Shown piece by piece: positions 44,704 through 54,117 of a stretch of 64,000 nt of DNA. How positions within the stretch are numbered: the first letter of the stretch is position 1; every line of letters begins with the position of its first letter. Position numbers and translations under genes: made by a program. The notes below the pieces were generated by a model. That model did not search any database and was not told where the DNA came from. It was given only the letters and a program-made list of their open reading frames with translations. This stretch comes from Fusobacterium varium. Lineage in GTDB: Bacteria > Fusobacteriota > Fusobacteriia > Fusobacteriales > Fusobacteriaceae. The stretch is taken from positions 434,001 to 498,000 of the forward strand of contig LR134390.1 in assembly GCA_900637705.1 (NCBI GenBank), written 5' to 3'.

Positions 44704-47552
44704 AAAAGATACATTTGATACTTGCATTATTATTAAGCACAAATATCATTTTAGCTGCCTCAGAGAGAGAAGATATTGCGTTCTTAGATGAACTTTATAA
44801 ACAAAAAAAATTCTCAATGGCTATAACAGAATCAGTTAGTTTTTTAAAAAGATATCCTGATTCTAGATACACAAGAAATATTCAAGATAGAATAGCAAAG
44901 ACTTATTTTCTTCAAGAAGATTATAATAATGCTATAAAATATTTTAAAATTATATTAATGAATAATGATGTAAAGGCAAAAGAAAAAGATGAAATAAATT
45001 TTTATCTTATGAAAAGTTATACAGCATTAGAAGATACAAAAAATAGTGATTTTTATATGGAGGCTCTAGATAAAAATGGTGATTTTTATGAAAGAGCTTT
45101 ATATGACTCTGGAATGACTTATTTAGCTAAAGAAAATTATTCGAAAGCAGAAGAAATGTTTCAAAGAGTAATACAAATGAATAAAAAATATTATAGTGAA
45201 GCTATTTTGAGTATGGCTATGTCCTCATATAATAAAGCAGATTATAAAAAAACACTTTTATTTTTAAATGAGTATTCAAATGGAAAAGATAAAAATAAAA
45301 ATCAATCTCTTTTATATTATTTATATGGTTCAACTTATTATAAGTTAAATTCAACAGAAGATGCAATAGTATACTTTCAAAAAGTAGCTAATAAAGATAA
45401 AATAAGTTCGTATGGGAAAAAGTCTATATTGAGTTTAATAGAAATATATAGCAATAGAGGCGATGTAAACTCTATGCAGAGATATCTTACTATGCTTGAA
45501 AACACTAAAGAATATGGTGAAGCAATGAGAATGATAGGGGACCTTTATGCTACAAGAGGAGAGTATGAAAAAGCTGTTGGTTATTATTCAAAAACTAATA
45601 CTCCAAATGATCCAAAACTTATGTATGGGTATGGATTTTCATTATATAAATTAAATAGATTAAAAGAAGCCCAAAAATATTTTGAAGGCTTAAGAAATAC
45701 TACTTATTATAATCAATCTTTATATTATATCTTTGCAATTGATTACAAACTAAAAAATTATAAAAAAATAGTAAGAAACAGAGATGAAGTAAAAAGAGTG
45801 GTTGTAAATCAACAGGACACTGATAATATTAATTTAATGATAGCTAATTCAGCTTATGAGGTTGGAGAGTATACTCTTTCAAAAGACTACTATGGAAGAC
45901 TTTATGCAAGAAATCCAAATAAAGAAAATCTTTATAGAATAATAGTCATAGATAATAAAGTTGGAGATATTGAAGATATTACAAGAAGATTTACAGAATA
46001 TAAAGCTAAATATTCAGATGATAAGGAATACAAAAGAAATATATATTTTTCTGTAGGAGAAGCATATTACAAGGGAAATAAAGTGTCAGAAGCAATAGAT
46101 GTGTATAAAGAATTTTTAGCAACAGATAAAGATTTTAGTATTTTGAATAATCTCATTGTTTCATTATTGAGTGAACAGAGATATGATGAAATGCTTACTT
46201 ATTTAAATGATGAAGGAACAGAAAGTTCAAAAGAAAACATATACTTAAAAGGAATAGCTTTTGTTGGAATGGGAAAATATGCTGAAGCAGAAACAGTTTT
46301 TAATCAATTGGAAGTAGATGATGCTTCTGACACAGTTCTCCAAACAAAAGTAAAATTCAATAAAATGAGGAATTATTTCTTGTGGGGAAAATATGAAGAT
46401 GCTATAAAATATGGAGAAGAGTATCTTCAATTAGAAAATCCTGAAGGAAAAAATGAGGTGATGGATAAACTAGCTATCAGTTACTTTAGGTTGGATAATT
46501 TTGAAAAAAGTAGAGAATATTATAATAAACTTTCTACAGTTCCAGAATTTGAAGCTTATGGAAGATTTCAAATAGCAGATACTTATTATGCTGAAAAGAA
46601 TTTTGAGAAGGCTAAAGAAGAGTATAAACATGTTGCAGAACAGTATGGTGATGGTCAGTATGGAGAAAAAGCATATTATTGGTATCTTACTACTTTAATT
46701 AATTTAGGAGAAACAGATATTTTTGAAAAAGAAAAAGATGCATTTCTCATAAAGTATCCTGGAAGTAAGATGAAAGATAATCTTTTAATATTATCTGGAG
46801 AAGTATATGAAAGTGGCAATAATAATGACAAAGCTCTTGAAAGTTATAAAGAAATTCTTTCAACTTCTGAAGATAAAGTAGTTAAAGAAAGTACTGTTTC
46901 TAAGATATTGGATATACATTTGAGTAAAAATAATATTGAGGAAGCAAAAAAATACATAGAGGATATAACAAATATAGATACTAAAAATTATTATAATTCT
47001 CTTATATATGAAAAGCAAAACAATAAAGAAGCTGCAATGAAAGAGTATGAAAAACTTTTAGAAAGCAGCAGATATAAAGATTATGCTTGTGTAAATATAG
47101 CTTCTAAATTATTTGCTGAAAAGAACTACAAGAAAGCAAGGGAATATTATAATCAAGTAAATAATATGGAGAACAGTATATACAAAGATCTTGTTTTATT
47201 CCAAATTGCTTCAATTGATGAAATTGAAAAGAAAAATGAAGAAGCTTTAAGAGGATATACAAAAGGATATGTTATGTATGATGGAAAGTATTCTCAGGTG
47301 TCAAAATTAAAAGCAGCCCAATTGAATGAAAAAATGGGAAAAGAAAAAGATGCAGAAGTTTTGTATAAAGAACTTTATAATCTTGATAAAAAACTTATTT
47401 ATAAGGAATTTGTTCTTGAAAAGATGATTTATTTTGCTTTAAAAAATGAAAATAAAGTAGAAGGTAAAAAATATTATTTAGAATTGAAAGCAATAAATGC
47501 TAAAAAAGCAGAGAAATATGTTGATTTTTTTAAAGAGGAGGAAAATAAATGA
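44700..47552 (+). CDS. 950-aa secreted TPR-repeat protein upstream of TonB genes
   Basis: A signal peptide (residues 1-19, LILALLLSTNIILA) is followed by tetratricopeptide repeats through most of the length (for example YNNAIKYFKIILMNN, YSKAEEMFQRVIQMN, YEKAVGYYSK, FEKAKEEYKHVAEQYG). It is predicted to be a periplasmic or outer-membrane-associated scaffold. GTG start behind AAGGAGGAG. Being transcribed with exbB-exbD-tonB, it may organise a TonB-powered complex in the envelope. It has a few charged C-terminal residues and no membrane anchor. Confidence 0.85.
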   Translation: MKKIHLILALLLSTNIILAASEREDIAFLDELYKQKKFSMAITESVSFLKRYPDSRYTRNIQDRIAKTYFLQEDYNNAIKYFKIILMNNDVKAKEKDEINFYLMKSYTALEDTKNSDFYMEALDKNGDFYERALYDSGMTYLAKENYSKAEEMFQRVIQMNKKYYSEAILSMAMSSYNKADYKKTLLFLNEYSNGKDKNKNQSLLYYLYGSTYYKLNSTEDAIVYFQKVANKDKISSYGKKSILSLIEIYSNRGDVNSMQRYLTMLENTKEYGEAMRMIGDLYATRGEYEKAVGYYSKTNTPNDPKLMYGYGFSLYKLNRLKEAQKYFEGLRNTTYYNQSLYYIFAIDYKLKNYKKIVRNRDEVKRVVVNQQDTDNINLMIANSAYEVGEYTLSKDYYGRLYARNPNKENLYRIIVIDNKVGDIEDITRRFTEYKAKYSDDKEYKRNIYFSVGEAYYKGNKVSEAIDVYKEFLATDKDFSILNNLIVSLLSEQRYDEMLTYLNDEGTESSKENIYLKGIAFVGMGKYAEAETVFNQLEVDDASDTVLQTKVKFNKMRNYFLWGKYEDAIKYGEEYLQLENPEGKNEVMDKLAISYFRLDNFEKSREYYNKLSTVPEFEAYGRFQIADTYYAEKNFEKAKEEYKHVAEQYGDGQYGEKAYYWYLTTLINLGETDIFEKEKDAFLIKYPGSKMKDNLLILSGEVYESGNNNDKALESYKEILSTSEDKVVKESTVSKILDIHLSKNNIEEAKKYIEDITNIDTKNYYNSLIYEKQNNKEAAMKEYEKLLESSRYKDYACVNIASKLFAEKNYKKAREYYNQVNNMENSIYKDLVLFQIASIDEIEKKNEEALRGYTKGYVMYDGKYSQVSKLKAAQLNEKMGKEKDAEVLYKELYNLDKKLIYKEFVLEKMIYFALKNENKVEGKKYYLELKAINAKKAEKYVDFFKEEENK

Positions 47553-47889
47553 AAAATTATTAGTATCTTTATTTTTATTAAGTGCTCTTGTAGTGAGTGC
47601 AGAAGATAGTATGACAGCAATAGACAAAGAAGTAACTGGTGTTAACAAAGAACAGCTTGAAATGAAAGAAATAGAAACAAAAGAAATGTTATTAAAAGGA
47701 CAAAAAATTGATTCTGGATCAGTTGAGTTGTCGGGAGAAAATCTTAAAAATCAGCAACAAAAAATAAAAGTAGTTCAAAATGAAAAATCAACATTAGAAG
47801 ATGAACTGTCACAAGGTGTGGAAAAAAAATCATTTCTTAAATATATAATAGGGGCATTGGGAGTAGTAGTTTTAATCATAGCGCTTTAA
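47549..47889 (+). CDS. Small coiled-coil protein with signal peptide and C-terminal anchor (frameshifted)
   Basis: The ATG at 47549 overlaps the preceding stop (ATGA) behind GAGGAGG but closes after four codons. Adding one A to the run at 47552-47556 gives about 114 aa starting MKKLLVSLFLLSALVVSAEDS. A signal peptide, a charged helical middle (residues 20-93, likely coiled coil) and a last hydrophobic span (YIIGALGVVVLIIAL) are visible. It lies between the TPR protein and exbB, so it may join the periplasmic scaffold to the inner-membrane motor. Confidence 0.75.
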
Positions 47890-47927
47890 TTAAATTTGCA
47901 TAAGAGCAGTATAAAGGAGAAATAAAT

Positions 47928-48539
47928 ATGTATTGGATTAAAAATGGTGGAATTTTAATGTATTTCATTTTAGCTATGTCTATTATAGGATTAGCTGTAG
48001 TAATAGAAAGATTTATTTATTTTAAGCTTAGCGAAAAAGACAGCTTTAATAGAATAAATCCAGAACTTAGACAACTTATAGAAAAAGGCTCTATAAAAGA
48101 AGCTATAGTTTTATTAAATAATAAAAAAGCCTCAGCAGCTAGAGTATTGAAAGATATATTGATACAATATTATAAAAGTAATAGTAAAGATCCTACTATG
48201 TTAGAAGAAAAGGGAAAGGAAAGTGCAATGGTACAAATACCTCTTTTAGAAAAACATATGTGGATACTTTCATTGGTTGCTCATATAACTCCTTTATTGG
48301 GATTGTTAGGAACTGTAACAGGAATGATTAAGGCATTTCAAGCAGTATCTATTCATGGAACAGGAGATGCCTCTGTTTTAGCTAAAGGAATATCAGAAGC
48401 ATTATTCACTACTGCAGGAGGGCTTTTTGTAGCTATTCCTGCTACCATCTTCTATAATTATTTTAATAAAAAGATAGATGAAACAATAAATGATATGGAA
48501 AAAACTAGTACAGAGTTGATAAATTACTTCAGAAGATAG
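47928..48539 (+). CDS. exbB: ExbB/TolQ/MotA-family proton channel protein
   Basis: This 203-aa protein has three membrane spans and the family block VAHITPLLGLLGTVTGMIKAFQAVSIHGTGDASVLAKGISEALFTTAGGLFVAIPATIFYNYF. With ExbD it forms the proton-driven motor that energises TonB. It starts 38 bases after the coiled-coil gene and is followed at once by exbD and tonB, so ExbB rather than TolQ is preferred. Confidence 0.9.
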   Translation: MYWIKNGGILMYFILAMSIIGLAVVIERFIYFKLSEKDSFNRINPELRQLIEKGSIKEAIVLLNNKKASAARVLKDILIQYYKSNSKDPTMLEEKGKESAMVQIPLLEKHMWILSLVAHITPLLGLLGTVTGMIKAFQAVSIHGTGDASVLAKGISEALFTTAGGLFVAIPATIFYNYFNKKIDETINDMEKTSTELINYFRR

Positions 48540-48547
48540 GAGAAATT

Positions 48548-48985
48548 ATGAAAATAGAAAGGACAAAAAGACGTGGAAAAGGAGAATTGGCATTAGAAAT
48601 AACTCCTCTTATTGATGTTGTGTTTCTTTTATTAATATTTTTTCTGGTTGCAACTACTTTTGAAGATATTAACAGTGGAATTAAAATAGATTTGCCTCAG
48701 TCTACAATCAGAGAGATAAAGAATATAAAAGAAATACAAGTTGCAATAAATAAAAATAAAGAAATTGTTCTTAATTTTAAAGAAAAAGGAAAAAATCAAA
48801 AAGTTAAAGTAAATAAGAACAATTTAAAAACAGAGTTGGAAAATAAATTAAAAGAATCTGAAGAAAAAAATATAGTAATAAGTGCTGATAAGAATCTAGA
48901 TTATGGATTTATAGTAGAAATAATGACTATTTCTAAAGAGGCAGGAGCGGCTTCCTTGGACATTGATACAGCAAGCAGTAAATAA
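48548..48985 (+). CDS. exbD: ExbD/TolR-family protein
   Basis: This 145-aa protein has one N-terminal span with the proton-carrying Asp in ITPLIDVVFLLLIFFLV and a periplasmic C-terminal domain. It partners ExbB. It lies 8 bases after exbB and 10 bases before tonB. Confidence 0.9.
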   Translation: MKIERTKRRGKGELALEITPLIDVVFLLLIFFLVATTFEDINSGIKIDLPQSTIREIKNIKEIQVAINKNKEIVLNFKEKGKNQKVKVNKNNLKTELENKLKESEEKNIVISADKNLDYGFIVEIMTISKEAGAASLDIDTASSK

Positions 48986-48995
48986 GGAGAGGATT

Positions 48996-49931
48996 ATGAA
49001 AAGAGTCGATTATGTAAGTTTTGGTCTTTCTATACTTCTAAACCTACTTATTATATTGCTTATACCAGGTCTTTCAGTTGAAACAATAGTAGATAAAAAA
49101 ATTAAGGTGGGGTTAGTTTCTTATGATAATAACAGTAGGATAAAAATGGAAGGAACTAAAAATACTAACTCTAAAACTAAAAATCTAACAGCTGAAACTA
49201 GAAAAAAGACAGAGAAAGTTGAAACTCAGGTTAAAAAAGAGAGTACAGTAAAAAAAGAACCTATCACAAAGATAAAATCAAAAGAACCTGAAAAAAAACC
49301 AACTTTAAGTGATATAGCTAAATCTATATCTGGTCCTGAAATAGATGTTTTGTCTGGAATAAATGATATAAGTCATTCTGTTGCTAGAGAAAAAGTAAAA
49401 ACAATTCCTAAAAAACAAAATAATGATAAAGAGGGCATTGTTTCAAAAGATAATCTTGTTGGAGAAAAACTTGATTTAGCATCTGATTCAGATATGAATA
49501 TTCAAGGCAAAGAACAATTTTTAGTTGAAGAAGATGGAAAACTTGCATTCAACTCAGAAGAAGGAAAAGATTTGGAATTTGAAAGAATATTGAAAGCTGA
49601 TGGAGATGTAGAAGGACTTCCAAGTGGTTATAGGCTAGGAACAGAAGATGGAAATATTGTTGCTAGATGGGATAATACTAATAGGGAACCTATATATCCT
49701 GAGAGTGCTCAATTAAGGGGATTACATGGAACAGTAAAGATAAGAATGAATATTGACGAAAATGGAAATGTAAATTCTTTATTTTTAGAAAAAGGAAGTG
49801 GAGTTCCAGAGATTAATAGTGCTATAGAAGAAATAGGAAGAACTTGGAAAATATATTTAAGTAAAAATGGAATGAATGTAAAAGGTGATGTTATTTTGGA
49901 GTATAATTTTATATTAAGAGGAAAAAATTAA
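48996..49931 (+). CDS. tonB: TonB-family energy transducer
   Basis: This 311-aa protein has an N-terminal span (VSFGLSILLNLLIILLIPGL), a long lysine/glutamate-rich linker (about residues 50-110) in place of the usual proline-rich one, and a C-terminal TonB domain (YPESAQLRGLHGTVKIRMNIDENGNVNSLFLEKGSG). It carries energy from ExbBD to outer-membrane receptors. AAGGAGAGG precedes the ATG at 48996. No TonB-dependent receptor is in the window. Confidence 0.9.
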   Translation: MKRVDYVSFGLSILLNLLIILLIPGLSVETIVDKKIKVGLVSYDNNSRIKMEGTKNTNSKTKNLTAETRKKTEKVETQVKKESTVKKEPITKIKSKEPEKKPTLSDIAKSISGPEIDVLSGINDISHSVAREKVKTIPKKQNNDKEGIVSKDNLVGEKLDLASDSDMNIQGKEQFLVEEDGKLAFNSEEGKDLEFERILKADGDVEGLPSGYRLGTEDGNIVARWDNTNREPIYPESAQLRGLHGTVKIRMNIDENGNVNSLFLEKGSGVPEINSAIEEIGRTWKIYLSKNGMNVKGDVILEYNFILRGKN

Positions 49932-49948
49932 TATGTGAGGTGGATGGT

Positions 49949-51340
49949 TTGATTCTTTTAGGGTTTAGATTAGATAGAAGTTTAAAAGAGGAATTAGAAA
50001 ATAACTTTGAGAATGAATTAACTTTCGCAGAAAATATAACTGATTTTATAGAATATCTAAAAAACAAAAAGTATGAAACTATAGTTATAGAAGAAAGAAA
50101 TCTTCAGGAAGAAGCTCTTATTAATTTAGTAAAAAAAGTAGGAGAATATCAAAAAAAAGGTGTTATAATAATTCTTGGAGAAACTTCTAATTTAAAAGTA
50201 GTAGCAGGAAGTGTAAAAGCTGGAGCATATGATTATATATTAAAACCAGTTGACAATAGTACTGTTATAAAAATAATAGAAAAATCTGTAAAAGACTATA
50301 AATTATTAGCCGAAAGAGTGGATAAACATAAAAGTTCTGGAGATAAACTTATAGGTCAGACAAAAGAAATAGTAGAACTATATAAGATGATAGGAAAAGT
50401 TGCAAGTAGTAGGGTACCAGTTCTAGTAGTGGGAGAAAAGGGGACTGGAAAAACGAGTGTAGCAAAATCTATACATCAATTCAGTGATTGGTCAAATGAA
50501 CCACTTATAAGTATTAACTGTACATCTTTCAAAAATGAATTATTAGAAAGAAAAATGTTTGGTTATGAAAAGGGTGCTTTTGCTGGAGCCGTTTTTTCTC
50601 AAATAGGTGATCTTGAAAAAGCCAATGGAGGAACACTTCATCTAGGAAATGTAGAGTCTTTAAGTTTGGACTTACAATCTAAGGTGCTTTATTTTTTAGA
50701 AGAAGGAGAATTCTTTAGAATGGGTGGAGCTGATCCAATTAAAATTGATTTAAGAGTAGTAGCTAGTACAAGCGAAAATCTTGAAGAACTTATAAATCAA
50801 GGTAAATTTATTGATGAACTATATAGAAAATTAAAAGTTCTTGAAGTAAATATTCCACCATTGAGAGAAAGAAAAGATGATATCCCTCTGATAATAGATC
50901 ATTATTTAATAGAATGTAATGAAGAACTTCATAAAAATATAAAAGGTGTAAGTAAACCAGCTTTGAAAAAAATATTGAGGTATGACTGGCCGGGAAATGT
51001 AAATGAACTTAAAAATGCTATAAAATCTGCTGTTGCATTATGCAGAGGAGGTTCTATACTTATAGAAGACCTTCCAAGTAATGTACTTGGAACAAAAATT
51101 ACAAAAAGAAAAGGAGATGCCCAAATGGGGGCTCTTAAAGAATGGATAAAGGTAGAAATGGAAATGTATAAAACTAGTAATCAAAAAGGTTATTATGGAA
51201 ATATTATTTCAAAAGTAGAAAAAGAGCTTATACATCAAGTTTTAGAAATGACCAATGGAAAAAAAGTAGAAACAGCAGAAATATTAGGAATAACGAGAAA
51301 TACGTTAAGGACAAAAATGAGTAACTATGGTTTGGAGTAG
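49949..51340 (+). CDS. Degenerate NtrC-like regulator (pseudo-receiver, inactive-looking AAA+, Fis HTH)
   Basis: The three-domain layout of a sigma-54 activator is present in about 463 aa, but key residues are gone. The receiver has ETIVIEERN where the phosphoacceptor Asp should be. Walker A is intact (GEKGTGKTS), the sigma-54 loop reads GAFAGA instead of GAFTGA, and Walker B reads GGTLHLGNV instead of a DE pair. The Fis-type helix-turn-helix (AEILGITRNTLRTKMSNY) is intact. It is likely a DNA-binding regulator without ATP-driven sigma-54 activation. A TTG start at 49949 suits the AGGTGG site; a GTG at 49940 overlaps it. Confidence 0.82.
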   Translation: MILLGFRLDRSLKEELENNFENELTFAENITDFIEYLKNKKYETIVIEERNLQEEALINLVKKVGEYQKKGVIIILGETSNLKVVAGSVKAGAYDYILKPVDNSTVIKIIEKSVKDYKLLAERVDKHKSSGDKLIGQTKEIVELYKMIGKVASSRVPVLVVGEKGTGKTSVAKSIHQFSDWSNEPLISINCTSFKNELLERKMFGYEKGAFAGAVFSQIGDLEKANGGTLHLGNVESLSLDLQSKVLYFLEEGEFFRMGGADPIKIDLRVVASTSENLEELINQGKFIDELYRKLKVLEVNIPPLRERKDDIPLIIDHYLIECNEELHKNIKGVSKPALKKILRYDWPGNVNELKNAIKSAVALCRGGSILIEDLPSNVLGTKITKRKGDAQMGALKEWIKVEMEMYKTSNQKGYYGNIISKVEKELIHQVLEMTNGKKVETAEILGITRNTLRTKMSNYGLE

Positions 51341-51345
51341 ATGAA

Positions 51346-52799
51346 ATGCATATAACATTATATAGAAAATATAGACCTAAAAATTTTGAAGAGATAGCAG
51401 GGCAAAAAGAAATAGTGAAAACATTAAAAGCTTCATTAAGAAATGGCAAAACTTCTCACGCATATCTTTTCACAGGTCCAAGAGGTGTAGGAAAAACTAC
51501 AATAGCTAGACTTATAGCTAAAGGTGTTAATTGCCTAGAAAATGGTATTACAGATGAACCATGTAACAAATGTGAAAACTGTTTGTCAATAAATGATGGA
51601 AGTTTTATGGATATGATTGAAATTGATGCTGCTTCTAACAGAGGAATAGATGAAATTAGACAGTTAAAGGAAAAAATAAATTATCAACCATCAAAAGGAA
51701 GAAAAAAAATATATATTATAGATGAGGTACACATGCTTACAAAAGAAGCATTTAATGCTCTTTTAAAAACATTAGAAGAACCTCCTGAACATGTAATATT
51801 TATACTGGCAACAACAGAAGCAGATAAAATATTACCAACTATTATATCAAGATGCCAGAGATATGATTTTAAGACACTTTCTCCAGCTGAAATGAAAGAA
51901 AAACTTGAAGAGATATCGAAGAATGAAGGAGTTTCTGTACCTGACGATGTATTGAATCTTATTTATGAAAATTCTGGTGGAAGTATGAGAGATGCAACTT
52001 CTATACTGGAAAGGCTCATGATAACTTGTTTGAATGAAGAAATAACTTTAGAAAAATGTGAAAAAGTTCTTGGGGTAACTCCAGTAAAGAAAATGAAAGA
52101 GTTTTTAGATAACGTTATGGAGAAAAAGTATAAAGAACTTATCAAATTACTAGATGAGTTTTGGAGTGAATCTTTAGAGATAGAACTTTTTTTAAAGATT
52201 TTGCTAAATATTGTAAAACTCTTATGAGTAAGTCAGAGTTAGAAGTGAATAAAGGACTTGAAATAATTGGAGCTGTTTATGATTCATTGAATAAATTTAA
52301 GTATGAAGAAGATAAAAGAATGGTAGGCTATGTGGTTATTAATAATCTTCTAAGCTCTAAAACAAATGTTGTTCAAGAAAAAATAGTGGAAAAAATAATT
52401 GAAAAACCTGTAACTGTATATAAGGATAGTTCTAGAAATGAGGAGAGTATTGATCTTTCAGGAATAACCTTGGAGTATGTAATAAGCCAGTGGAAAGATA
52501 TAGTTGAAGAAGCTAAAAAAGAAAAAATAACATTAGGAGCATTTTTGATAAGTGCCAAACCATATAAAATTGAAGGAGATACATTATTTATTGGTTTTGA
52601 AGGAGAAAATTCTTTTGCTAAAGAACAGATGGAAACAAATGCATATGATGATGTATTTTTAAGAGTAGTAAGGAAAATAATCAATTCCAAAATAAAAGTG
52701 AAGTATGTACTTGTTGGTAAAAAGAAGGAAGTCAACAAAGGAGAAAATGACTTTACTAAAAAAATAGTAGATTTTTTTGGTGGAGAGATTATGAAATAA
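51346..52799 (+). CDS. dnaX: DNA polymerase III gamma/tau subunit (frameshifted)
   Basis: AAA+ clamp loader with YRKYRPKNFEEIAGQ, Walker A GPRGVGKTTIARL, a four-Cys zinc finger (CLENG...CNKCENC), Walker B IIDEVHML and sensor TTEADKILPTIISRCQRYDFK. Adding one A at 52194-52196 turns LLNIVKLL-stop into FLKDFAKYCKTLMSKSEL and a protein of about 484 aa. dnaX uses programmed frameshifting in some bacteria. Here the break fits the deletion pattern seen elsewhere and would cut inside domain III, so I take it as an error. Confidence 0.9.
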
Positions 52800-52823
52800 A
52801 TACTAATAAAAACAGGGGGAAAA

Positions 52824-53645
52824 ATGTTTGTAGTTCACGGAATGGCAGTAGCAGCATTATTTATGATTTCTTTGATGATGCCAATATTTAGTTTTTTATT
52901 GCCAGTTTATAAGATAAAAAAAATGAGAGATTTAGATTTTAAACAAAAAGTATTAATCAATATTATTGCTATTATACTTATAATATTGATGAACCCCATG
53001 CTTTTAGGAGTATATATAGGATTTTTTATAGTAATAGAACTTTTTTATTATTACTTTGAAAAAATAAATTATTCTATAAAGAAGTTTGATAGAATAACTA
53101 TTACAGCAATAATAGTAACAGCTTTTATGGCAGGAATATTTCTTTTTGTAAAAAAGGATATAGATGCTAATATAGGTACATTGATGGATATATATCAGCA
53201 AAGAACAAATTTTAGCATGGAAGATGTTCAAATGATATTTAAAGAGCTAAAAGCTAATTCTCTATGGCTTATGTTTACTTATTCTATGCTGTGCTCATTT
53301 ATGACATATTTTTCTTTAGATAAGAAAGATTATGAGAAGTGGGAAGTATCATATGGGTGGATATTGATCTATATAATAACGTTTTTTATATCAAAAATAT
53401 TTAAGATAGATAATTTTTATATAAATAATTTAATGGAAATAGGAAAAGTTATATTTATATTTTTTGGATTAAAAAGTATTTATACAATATTAAATAAAGT
53501 ATTAAAAGTGAAAATTTTAAATAGCTTTATAGCAGTACTTACTTCTGTGATGTTTCCTTTTTTAGCTTTTGTTATTGGAGTATTTTCAGGATTTAAGTTA
53601 GATAAAGTAATATTTAATGAAAAAAATAATTTGGAGGAAAAGTAG
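52824..53645 (+). CDS. DUF2232/YybS-like membrane protein
   Basis: This 273-aa hydrophobic protein has about eight spans. Its position directly before rplI and dnaB matches yybS in Firmicutes, and the hydrophobic pattern (MISLMMPIFSFLLPVYKIKKMRDL start, FIVIELFYYYFEK, FPFLAFVIGVFSGFKLDK end) fits DUF2232. The function is unknown. GdpP (yybT), often next in Firmicutes, is not present here. Confidence 0.7.
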   Translation: MFVVHGMAVAALFMISLMMPIFSFLLPVYKIKKMRDLDFKQKVLINIIAIILIILMNPMLLGVYIGFFIVIELFYYYFEKINYSIKKFDRITITAIIVTAFMAGIFLFVKKDIDANIGTLMDIYQQRTNFSMEDVQMIFKELKANSLWLMFTYSMLCSFMTYFSLDKKDYEKWEVSYGWILIYIITFFISKIFKIDNFYINNLMEIGKVIFIFFGLKSIYTILNKVLKVKILNSFIAVLTSVMFPFLAFVIGVFSGFKLDKVIFNEKNNLEEK

Positions 53646-54091
53646 ATGGCAAAAATACAAGTTATCTTAACACAAGATGTAGCAGGACAAGGAAGAAAAG
53701 GAGATTTAATAACTGTTTCTGATGGTTATGCTCATAATTTTTAATAAAAAATAAAAAGGGATAATAGCAACTGAAGAGGAATTAAAAAAATAGAGAGTAA
53801 AAAGAGAAGAGAAGAGAAAAAGCTTCAGGAAGACAAAGAAAAATCAATTGAATTAAAAAAACAACTTGAATCTAAAAAATAGAAATTGGAGTAAAGATTG
53901 GGGAGAATGGGAAGTTATTTGGTGCTATTACTAATAAAGAGGTTTCAGCAGCAATAGAACAAACCTTTGGAGTAGCTATAGATAGAAAAAAAATAGAATG
54001 TAATATAAAGACTTTGGGAGAACATATTGCTGTTATAAAACTTCATACAGATGTTAAAGCAGAAGTTAAAATTGTAGCAAAAGCTCAATAA
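53646..54091 (+). CDS. rplI: Ribosomal protein L9 (four frameshifts)
   Basis: The start MAKIQVILTQDVAGQGRKGDLITVSDGYAHNF is a clear L9 N-terminus. Later stretches (TEEELKKIESKKR, IEIGVKIGENGKLFGAITNKEVSAAIEQTFGVAIDRKKIE, HTDVKAEVKIVAKAQ) complete a normal 149-aa protein when one base is added at each of 53738-53742, 53753-53760, 53784-53790 and 53874-53879. L9 binds 23S rRNA. Gene order yybS-rplI-dnaB is conserved widely. L9 can be lost in bacteria, but four clean homopolymer deletions with otherwise perfect coding point to poor sequence here. Confidence 0.85.
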
Positions 54092-54117
54092 TTTTTTGTT
54101 AAAAGTAAGGAGAAAAA

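Noticed and set aside
51346-52799. Programmed frameshift in dnaX
   Set aside because: dnaX is a known site for recoding, but the break lies in domain III, lacks an A-AAA-AAG slippery run with stop nearby, and matches the one-base-loss pattern of the other genes.
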